This document shows, one piece after another, positions 57,866 to 64,000 of a stretch of DNA of 64,000 nucleotides; within the stretch, counting starts at the first letter, position 1; each line of letters opens with the position of its first letter. A program made the position numbers and the translations under genes. Location of the stretch: NCBI RefSeq assembly GCF_027570035.1, contig NZ_JAKMUU010000006.1, positions 44,177-108,176 of the forward strand, given 5' to 3'. Under the pieces are notes generated by a model, which worked only from the letters and a program-made list of their open reading frames with translations, did no database searches and was not told where the DNA came from. Source of the stretch: Corynebacterium curieae. Its GTDB lineage: Bacteria > Actinomycetota > Actinomycetes > Mycobacteriales > Mycobacteriaceae.

Positions 57866-59089
57866 TTACTTGTAGAGCCCAGCCTCACGCGCCATAGCGG
57901 CGATTTCGGCGGACTTCTGAGCGATAGCTAGCTCCTCATTGGTCGGAACAACAAATACCTTGACTGGGGAGTCATCGGTAGAAATCATGCGCGGCTCATC
58001 GGAACGAACCAAGTTGCGTTCCTTATCAAAGTCAATGCCGTACATATCCAGGTTGTAGAGGGAATCCTGGCGGACCTCGGTATCGTTTTCACCTACGCCG
58101 GCGGTGAAAGTGATGGCATCAACGCGGCCGAGGGAAATCATATAAGAACCGATGAAGCGACGAAGCTGGTGGATGTAGATGTTATAGGCCAGCCAGGCGT
58201 CCTGGTCCTCGTTATCAATGCGCTCGCGCAGCGTACGGAAGTCATTGACGCCGGCGATGCCCTTGACACCAGATTGCTTATTGAGCAGGGTGTCAATCTC
58301 GTCCACGCTCATGCCAGCTTGGCGGACGAGGTGGAAAATGATGCCCGGATCAATGTCACCGGAACGAGTACCCATAGCCAGGCCGGCCAACGGGGTAAGG
58401 CCCATCGAGGTATCGATAGCGCGGCCGTTGCGGATAGCCGCCGCAGAAGCACCGTTGCCCAGGTGAAGGGTGATCTGGTGGGTGTGCATCGGGTCGCGGC
58501 CCAAGAGACCTGGCACCTGCTGGGAGACGAACTCGTGGGAGGTGCCGTGGAAGCCGTAGCGGCGGATATCGTACTTGGAGGCCACCTCATTATTGATGGC
58601 GTAGAGCGCGGCAGCCGGCGGCAGGGTATTGAAGAAGGCGGTATCGAAGACGGCAACGTGCGGGATATCCGGCAGCATCTTGCGAGCCACGCGAATGCCG
58701 TCCAAGTTTGCCGGGTTGTGCAGCGGCGCCAGCGGAATGAGATCTTCAATCATGGACTCGATTTGATCCACGATGAGCTGCGGCTCAGAGAAGAGGCGGC
58801 CGCCGTGAACAACACGGTGACCAACGGCGATGACGTCCACGTCGGTCGGGCCAACATTGTGCTCGCTCATGATGGCAAAGGCGCGCTCGAGGCCGAAGGA
58901 GTGGGTGGGGATCTCCACCTCTTCCTTATACTTCTCGCCGCCAGTCTTCACGGTGACAGCGCCGAGGGGCTCGCCAACCTGCTCGACCAAGCCAGAGACC
59001 AAGGGGGTGTCCTTGGCGCTGGACTCTGGATCGACCAGCTGGAATTTAACGGAGGAAGAACCTGAGTTAAGGACCAGAACGTATGACAT
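57866..59089 (-). CDS. ackA: Acetate kinase
   Basis: The 407-residue ASKHA enzyme interconverts acetate plus ATP and acetyl phosphate. It starts with [15 protein letters not shown] and has [45 protein letters not shown] and FTAGVGEND. It starts one base after the pta stop and follows the pta-ackA order on the minus strand. Length typical. Confidence 0.97.
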   Translation of the reverse strand: MSYVLVLNSGSSSVKFQLVDPESSAKDTPLVSGLVEQVGEPLGAVTVKTGGEKYKEEVEIPTHSFGLERAFAIMSEHNVGPTDVDVIAVGHRVVHGGRLFSEPQLIVDQIESMIEDLIPLAPLHNPANLDGIRVARKMLPDIPHVAVFDTAFFNTLPPAAALYAINNEVASKYDIRRYGFHGTSHEFVSQQVPGLLGRDPMHTHQITLHLGNGASAAAIRNGRAIDTSMGLTPLAGLAMGTRSGDIDPGIIFHLVRQAGMSVDEIDTLLNKQSGVKGIAGVNDFRTLRERIDNEDQDAWLAYNIYIHQLRRFIGSYMISLGRVDAITFTAGVGENDTEVRQDSLYNLDMYGIDFDKERNLVRSDEPRMISTDDSPVKVFVVPTNEELAIAQKSAEIAAMAREAGLYK

Positions 59090-60451
59090 TTATTTCTCTC
59101 CAGCCTGAATAGCGGTGATTGCAACGGTGTTGATGATGTCCGGAACGGTCGCACCACGCGACAAGTCATTAACCGGCTTGTTCAAGCCCTGCAGGATAGG
59201 GCCTACAGCGAGCGCACCGCCGGTGCGCTGTGCGGTCTTGTAGCCAATATTGCCGGCCTCAAGGTCCGGGAAGACGAAAACGTTTGCCTGACCGGCAACC
59301 TCAGAATTCGGCATTTTCTTAGCCGCAACTCCTGGGTCGCAGGCGGCGTCGAATTGCAGCGGGCCATCCACCTTGACGGAGGAATCCAGCTTCTTGGCTG
59401 CTTCGACGGCGGCCACTGCACGGTCAACGTCCGGGCCGGAGCCGGAGGTGCCGGAGGAGTAGGACAGCATGGCCACGCGCGGGTCGATGCCGAACTGGGA
59501 GGCGGTCTGTGCGGAGACGATGGCAATCTCGCCCAGCTGCTCGGCGGTGGGGTTCGGGTTGACGGCGCAGTCACCGAAGGCCCACAGGCGGCCGCGCATA
59601 ACCATCAGGAAGATGGAAGAGACCACGGAGGCATTCGGCTTGGTCTTGATGATCTGGAAGGAAGGCTTAATGGTGTGCGCGGTGGTGTGAGCAGCGCCGG
59701 AGACCATGCCATCGGCCAGGCCCTTGTGCACCATCATGGTGGCGAAGTAGGAGATATCCTGCATTGTCTCGCGAGCCTGCTCGAGGGTAACGCCCTTCTT
59801 CTTGCGCAGCTCGGCAAAGTCAGCGGCGAATTCCTCTGCCAGTGGGGACTCGAGGTGATTGATGATATCGGCGCCGGACAGGTCAAGCTTGAGCTCTGCG
59901 GCGCGGGCCTTGATATCGGCCTCGTTGCCCAGGATGGTCAGCTTGGCAACCTTATCGCGTAGCAGCACGTGGGCGGCCTCAAGGATGCGGTCATCGTCGC
60001 CTTCTGGCAGGACGATGTGTGCACCTGCAGCGCGGGCCTGGTCAATGAGCTGCTTCTGGAAGAGGTCTGCGGACATGACCGGGGAGACGTCGCCAAGCGA
60101 GGCAAGTGCGCCCGGAACCGCTTCCAGGTCGGTGAAGATGCCAGCGACGGTGGCACCCAGGGATTCCGCATTGTGTTGCGCAAGTTCGCCGGTGCGCTGC
60201 GGTGCACCGGAAATGATGGCTAGCGGCAGGCCGAGGGCGGCGGCTGCCTCGGCATCGAAGGCGATATCGCCGGTACCCTGCGCCACGATGTTCTCGGCGG
60301 CAGGCGCGTTATCCAGGACGGCGCTGACGGTAGCATCGAAGTCTTCGAGGCGGATGAACTCCGCGCCCAGTTCTTGTGCCAGGGCCGGCACGTCGAGGCC
60401 ATCGAAGCCCCGGCCAATAGCGCTAATAACTGCGGAATGGGATGCAGACAT
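59090..60451 (-). CDS. pta: Phosphate acetyltransferase
   Basis: The 453-residue enzyme interconverts acetyl-CoA and acetyl phosphate. The C-terminal PTA_PTB domain (about 130-453) has IVLPEGDDDRILEAAHVLL, MVSGAAHTTAHTIKPSFQII and the substrate site MLSYSSGTSGSGPDVD. A short DRTGG-like domain precedes it, so it is the form between the short Bacillus type and the long enteric type. It is divergent from the fprA gene. In corynebacteria pta-ackA is controlled by RamA/RamB and carbon source. Confidence 0.96.
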   Translation of the reverse strand: MSASHSAVISAIGRGFDGLDVPALAQELGAEFIRLEDFDATVSAVLDNAPAAENIVAQGTGDIAFDAEAAAALGLPLAIISGAPQRTGELAQHNAESLGATVAGIFTDLEAVPGALASLGDVSPVMSADLFQKQLIDQARAAGAHIVLPEGDDDRILEAAHVLLRDKVAKLTILGNEADIKARAAELKLDLSGADIINHLESPLAEEFAADFAELRKKKGVTLEQARETMQDISYFATMMVHKGLADGMVSGAAHTTAHTIKPSFQIIKTKPNASVVSSIFLMVMRGRLWAFGDCAVNPNPTAEQLGEIAIVSAQTASQFGIDPRVAMLSYSSGTSGSGPDVDRAVAAVEAAKKLDSSVKVDGPLQFDAACDPGVAAKKMPNSEVAGQANVFVFPDLEAGNIGYKTAQRTGGALAVGPILQGLNKPVNDLSRGATVPDIINTVAITAIQAGEK

Positions 60452-60490
60452 GCAAATTACCTTTCATTCACGGTCACTTGAACACAATTA

Positions 60491-60535
60491 ACGCGCGTCA
60501 TAACTTCATGTCATACGTCACAGTTATTAACACGC
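60491..60535. promoter_or_regulatory. Symmetric operator-like region upstream of pta
   Basis: ATAACT (60500-60505) and AGTTAT (60522-60527) are inverted, and four TCA(T) units lie between them. The outer flanks both contain CGCG. It lies 40-85 bases upstream of the pta start. The regulator is unknown; this is a visual observation only. Confidence 0.3.
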
Positions 60536-60638
60536 GGTGACTATTCCACTGTACGCGATTTACCCCCTCCTATGCCCTATCGTGACCTCCCTAGACTGGG
60601 GTTAGTAATGCTGTGGTTTTTATCGCATAGTGACCGCG

Positions 60639-60644
60639 TAGAAT
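60639..60644 (+). promoter_or_regulatory. Candidate -10 box of the ferredoxin reductase gene
   Basis: TAGAAT lies 35 bases before ATG 60680. No good -35 box is present, which is usual for corynebacterial promoters. AAAGGA lies just before the start codon. Confidence 0.45.
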
Positions 60645-60679
60645 ATGCAGTAAAACGAAAGAAAGGACACCTACAACAC

Positions 60680-62041
60680 ATGACTACCCCCGTGCGCGTC
60701 GCCGTGGTCGGCTCCGGCCCGGCCGGCATCTACGCCTCTGATCTTCTAGTGAAATCCGACCTCGATGTGCAGATCGATCTTTTTGAAAAGATGCCGACGC
60801 CGTTCGGATTGATCCGCTACGGCGTGGCACCGGATCACCCGCGCATTAAGGGCATTGTGCAGTCCCTGCACAACGTTATGGAAAAAGAAGATATCCGCTT
60901 CCTAGGCAATATCGAGGTGGGCAAGGACATCACCGTCGAGGAGATGCGCGAGTATTATGACGCCATCGTCTTCGCCACCGGTGCTACCGCCGATAAGCAC
61001 ATGGGCATCCCAGGTGAGGATCTCAAGGGCAATCACGGCGCAGGCGAGTTTGTGGGCTTTTATGATGGCAACCCCAACTTCGAGCGCGATTGGGATCTCT
61101 CGGCAGAATCCGTTGCCGTCGTCGGCGTGGGCAATGTTTCCCTCGACGTCTCCCGCATCTTGGCCAAGACCGCAGATGAGCTGCTGGTTACTGAGATCCC
61201 GGATAACGTCTACGCAGCGCTGAAGAAGAACCGGGCCAAGGAGGTCCACGTATTTGGCCGTCGCGGTCCAGCGCAGGCTAAGTACACGCCAAAGGAGCTC
61301 AAGGAGCTGGACGAATCCCCGACCATCGAGGTCATCGTCAACCCCGAGGACATCGAGTATGACGAGGCTTCTGTAGAGGCCCGCCGCGCTGCCAAGTCCA
61401 CCGACTTGGTGTGCCAGACGCTGGAGTCCTACGCCATGCGCGAGCCGGGCGATGCCCCGCACAAGCTTTATATCCACTTCTTCGAGTCCCCGGTAGAGGT
61501 ACTGGGCGAGGACGGCCACGTCACCGCCATTAAGACCGAGCGCACCGAGCTCAACGGCGATGGCTCCGTAACCGGTACCGGCAAGTTCACCGAGTGGCCG
61601 GTGCAGGCGGTGTACCGCGCGGTGGGCTACCACCCGCAGTCCGTCGACGGCGTACCTTTCGACGAAACCCAGGCCACCATGCCCAACGATGGCGGCCACG
61701 TGCTGGCCAATGTCGATGGCGAGAAGATCCCCGGCCTCTACACCACCGGCTGGATCAAGCGCGGCCCGGTGGGCCTCATCGGCAATACCAAGTCCGATGC
61801 CAAGGACACCACCACCATGCTCATCGCGGATTACAAGGCCGGCGATTTGGAGCCTGCCACCAAGCGCGATCCGCAGGACATCCTGGATTTCTTGGCCTCC
61901 CGCGATATCGCCGTGACCACCTGGGAAGGCTGGCACCGCCTGGATGCCGCTGAGCGTGCCGCCGGCGAGGCCCACGGCCGCGAGCGCATCAAGATCGTCG
62001 AATGGGACGAGATGGTTAAGCACGCCGGCCCGCAGGCCTAA
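60680..62041 (+). CDS. fprA: FprA-type ferredoxin/adrenodoxin-like NADP reductase
   Basis: The 453-residue flavoprotein has FAD-binding VAVVGSGPAGIYASDLL at the N-terminus and the substrate block EKMPTPFGLIRYGVAPDHP, typical of adrenodoxin reductase-like enzymes. The NADP site is VVGVGNVSLDVSRIL, and GWIKRGPVGLIGNTKSDA near the C-terminus completes the FAD site. It moves electrons between NADPH and ferredoxin. ATG 60680 is used; the frame from 60572 covers the promoter. It is followed by an acetyltransferase after 3 bases. Confidence 0.94.
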   Translation: MTTPVRVAVVGSGPAGIYASDLLVKSDLDVQIDLFEKMPTPFGLIRYGVAPDHPRIKGIVQSLHNVMEKEDIRFLGNIEVGKDITVEEMREYYDAIVFATGATADKHMGIPGEDLKGNHGAGEFVGFYDGNPNFERDWDLSAESVAVVGVGNVSLDVSRILAKTADELLVTEIPDNVYAALKKNRAKEVHVFGRRGPAQAKYTPKELKELDESPTIEVIVNPEDIEYDEASVEARRAAKSTDLVCQTLESYAMREPGDAPHKLYIHFFESPVEVLGEDGHVTAIKTERTELNGDGSVTGTGKFTEWPVQAVYRAVGYHPQSVDGVPFDETQATMPNDGGHVLANVDGEKIPGLYTTGWIKRGPVGLIGNTKSDAKDTTTMLIADYKAGDLEPATKRDPQDILDFLASRDIAVTTWEGWHRLDAAERAAGEAHGRERIKIVEWDEMVKHAGPQA

Positions 62042-62044
62042 CCC

Positions 62045-62524
62045 GTGCCGCATGTCATTTCCGCCGCGCCCTTGGGGCAGCTGGCGGCCCTGGACGTCCA
62101 TCAGCTCTATAAGCTGCGGGTGGACGTCTTTGTCCACGAGCAGCGCTGCCCGTATGCCGAGATTGACGCCACCGACGCCGATTCCCAGACCATACACCTA
62201 CTGGCCTGGGACGCGGACAGCCACGAGCTGCTCGGCACGGCCCGCGTCTTTCCGGCTGCGCCTGCCGACGCCACGCCTGCCGGAAACGGCGCACAAATCG
62301 GCCGCTTCGCGCTCGCGCCGGCCGCGCGCGGCACGGGACTCGGCCGCGAGCTACTCCAGGCGGCGATAGACCTTGGCGAGCGCATGCGCCCAGGCCAGCC
62401 GCTCTATCTGGAGGCGCAGGCCGGCCTAGTGGACTACTACGCTTCCTACGGCTTCACGCCGATTGGTCAGCCTTTTGATGACAAGGGAGTCCCCCACCAG
62501 CCGATGCTGCGACCCGCTTCTTAG
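62045..62524 (+). CDS. ElaA-type GNAT acetyltransferase
   Basis: The 159-residue protein uses GTG 62045. The blocks LYKLRVDVFVHEQRCPYAEID and IHLLAWD, IGRFALAPAARGTGLGRELL and PLYLEAQAGLVDYYASYGF are those of the ElaA family. The acetyl-CoA loop is ARGTGLG. The substrate is unknown. It is coupled to the reductase gene and ends overlapping purT by 4 bases in convergent orientation. Confidence 0.9.
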   Translation: MPHVISAAPLGQLAALDVHQLYKLRVDVFVHEQRCPYAEIDATDADSQTIHLLAWDADSHELLGTARVFPAAPADATPAGNGAQIGRFALAPAARGTGLGRELLQAAIDLGERMRPGQPLYLEAQAGLVDYYASYGFTPIGQPFDDKGVPHQPMLRPAS

Positions 62525-63873
62525 TCGGCGTCGTCCACGCCGGAGGCAAGCTTCGGGTCGAGCTCCACGCCGCCCTCGTACTCCACGACTTCGATATCGG
62601 GGACATTCTCGGCCTCTGGATCGATGCCGCGGGCACCGCCTTGCGCCAGCAAGCCCGGCGTGGAGGTCACCTCGATCTTATGCGCCGCCAGCGCCGCTCG
62701 ATCGCGCGCTTCTTCCACGTTTTCTGCAGTAGAAGAGACCAATCCCATGCGGCGGCCCTTGTAGGCATCGGGCTTGCCAAAAAGCCACACATCCGTTTCT
62801 GCATAGCTAAGGGCGGAGGCGATGCCGGTATAGGCGACGTCGGCAAGCTGCTCATCCGCATGGACCACCACGCTGGCGCCTGGGGTAACCAAGGTGGCGT
62901 CGATGGGGTAGCCCAAAATCGCGCGCGCGTGCAGGTCAAACTCGGAAAAGCGCTGCGTGTAGGCGGTAAGCATCGCTGTATCCGAGGGTCGCGGGGACAC
63001 GGAAGAAAAGTACACGTCATCGCCGGCGACGAAGAGCTCCACGCAGTACACGCCGCGCCCGCCCAGCTCATTGGAAATGCGCGCGGCCACCGAGCGCGCA
63101 TTCTCCAGCGCAATCTCGCTCATGCCGGTAGGTTGCCACTCCTCCACGAGGTCACCACGCTCATGGCGGTGGCCGATAGGCTCGCTAAACCACGTGGCCA
63201 ACTTGCCGGTGGCCGGATCGATAGAACGGATGGCCAGCAGGGTAACCTCAAGGTCAAAGTCCACGAAGCGCTCGGCCACCACGCGCTGCGAATCCGAGGA
63301 CACGCGCCGCACGGTCTCCCATGCGGTGCGCACATCCTCCTCGTCGCGAGCAATCATGTGGCCCTTGCCGGAGGTGGACACATCCGGCTTAATGATGCAC
63401 GGAAAACCCAGCTCCCCCACCGCCTCTTCCAGCTCCTCCACGGAGCTAGCAAAGCGATACGCGGAAACCGGCAGCCCAATATTCTCCGCCACCTCGCGCA
63501 CGCACTGGCGGTCCTGCGTCATGGCGCAGGCGCGGGCGGAGGGGACCACGATGGCGTCGCTATGCGCCTCCATCTCCTCCAGCGCCTCTACCGCAACGGT
63601 TTCTACCTCCGGAACCACAAAATGCGGCTGAATCTCTTGGGCCAGCTGCAGGATGCGCCCGGCGTCCTTGATATCTGCGACGTAGCTATACTGCGCCACC
63701 TGGTGCGCCGGTGCACCCGCATACGAGTCCACCGCGTGGACCTCCAAGCCCAGGTTCTGGAAGGACATGGCCAGCTGCTTGCCCAGCTCGCCCGAGCCCA
63801 ACAGCAATACCTTGGTGGCATTGCTGGTCAGCGGCGTGCCAATATGACCGGCGATCTCGCCTGGATTATCCAT
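62521..63873 (-). CDS. purT: Formate-dependent GAR transformylase
   Basis: The 450-residue ATP-grasp enzyme makes formyl-GAR from formate, ATP and glycinamide ribonucleotide in purine synthesis. Motifs are KVLLLGSGELGKQLAMSFQ, VPEVETVAVEALEEME, GFPCIIKPDVSTSGKGHM and YCVELFVAGDDVYFSSVSPRP. It is longer than E. coli PurT (392 aa) because of an acidic C-terminal extension of about 35 residues (EAENVPDIEVVEYEGG onward). ATG 63873 is at the start of the frame. Confidence 0.95.
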   Translation of the reverse strand: MDNPGEIAGHIGTPLTSNATKVLLLGSGELGKQLAMSFQNLGLEVHAVDSYAGAPAHQVAQYSYVADIKDAGRILQLAQEIQPHFVVPEVETVAVEALEEMEAHSDAIVVPSARACAMTQDRQCVREVAENIGLPVSAYRFASSVEELEEAVGELGFPCIIKPDVSTSGKGHMIARDEEDVRTAWETVRRVSSDSQRVVAERFVDFDLEVTLLAIRSIDPATGKLATWFSEPIGHRHERGDLVEEWQPTGMSEIALENARSVAARISNELGGRGVYCVELFVAGDDVYFSSVSPRPSDTAMLTAYTQRFSEFDLHARAILGYPIDATLVTPGASVVVHADEQLADVAYTGIASALSYAETDVWLFGKPDAYKGRRMGLVSSTAENVEEARDRAALAAHKIEVTSTPGLLAQGGARGIDPEAENVPDIEVVEYEGGVELDPKLASGVDDAD

Positions 63874-63914
63874 GAAAATGCTCCTTCTAAGCCGCAGGCA
63901 GCGGCGTTTACTGC

Positions 63915-63936
63915 CCTAAATTATTTCATATTTAGG
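63915..63936. promoter_or_regulatory. Palindrome upstream of purT
   Basis: CCTAAAT (63915-63921) and ATTTAGG (63930-63936) form a perfect 7-bp inverted repeat with an 8-base AT-rich centre. It is 42-63 bases upstream of purT. It could be an operator; no regulator can be named. The window ends 64 bases later. Confidence 0.4.
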
Positions 63937-64000
63937 CCCCAACCCCACCACCTACATGCCAGGTGAGCCGGATAAGCAAAAGCGCCCTGTGGGCAATTCC

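Noticed and set aside
60902..62197. 431-codon open frame antisense to the ferredoxin reductase
   Set aside because: The reductase has all FAD/NADP motifs; the antisense frame has a Gly/Leu-rich composition without motifs.

Overview
The window comes from a Corynebacterium chromosome (order Mycobacteriales). The clearest genus marker is a pair of tiny genes, 57 and 44 codons, lying between ppk2 and groEL. They have the size, order and position of the mycomembrane porins PorH and PorA. The GlnX-GlnH-PknG signalling locus, the tilS-hpt-ftsH-fol cluster, a stand-alone GroEL under a CIRCE element and a six-gene Mrp antiporter operon fit the same group. GC content is high and genes are tightly packed. 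I see no rRNA, tRNA, CRISPR array, prophage or insertion sequence. I could not fix the species.

Layout. 1-7.0 kb: the end of a PhoX-type phosphatase, then an overlapping trio (CstA-family transporter, an 85-aa protein ending in Cys-Cys, an ArsA-like ATPase), then two tandem C1 aminopeptidases. 7.0-18.4 kb, minus strand: GNAT, divergent PanC, Rossmann protein, two membrane proteins, folK-folB-folP-folE, ftsH, hpt, tilS and a PBP4-type carboxypeptidase, with ppa divergent. 18.9-20.0 kb: two related palindromic elements directly upstream of a lone DUF559/Vsr-like nuclease gene, the most foreign-looking spot. 20.0-24.8 kb: rhodanese, MarR regulator and a 1307-aa Pls/PosA-type non-ribosomal peptide synthetase. 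24.8-31.7 kb, minus strand: secreted metallophosphoesterase, secreted lipase-like hydrolase, ppk2, porA, porH, a 669-bp leader and groEL. 31.9-35.5 kb: OPT transporter and a divergent M20 dipeptidase.

35.8-43.8 kb: mrpA(B)-C-D-E-F-G and a GT87-like glycosyltransferase. 43.8-50.2 kb: YbdK-like ligase, LytR_C protein, DUF3263 protein, def, GNAT, xthA and cls. 50.3-52.7 kb: ABC exporter and Nudix hydrolase. 52.7-60.5 kb: glnX-glnH-pknG, then pta-ackA on the other strand. 60.7-63.9 kb: FprA-type ferredoxin reductase, ElaA-type GNAT and purT.

Most of the window is conserved core. Peptide and amino-acid use is a recurring theme: CstA family, two C1 peptidases, OPT transporter, M20 dipeptidase, and GlnH/PknG sensing of amino acids to control the TCA cycle. 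Envelope functions form a second theme: porins, PBP4, cardiolipin synthase, GT87, LytR_C and secreted hydrolases. The best leads for new biology are the Cys-Cys-tailed protein with its ArsA-like ATPase, the Pls/PosA synthetase unit, and the palindrome/DUF559 locus.
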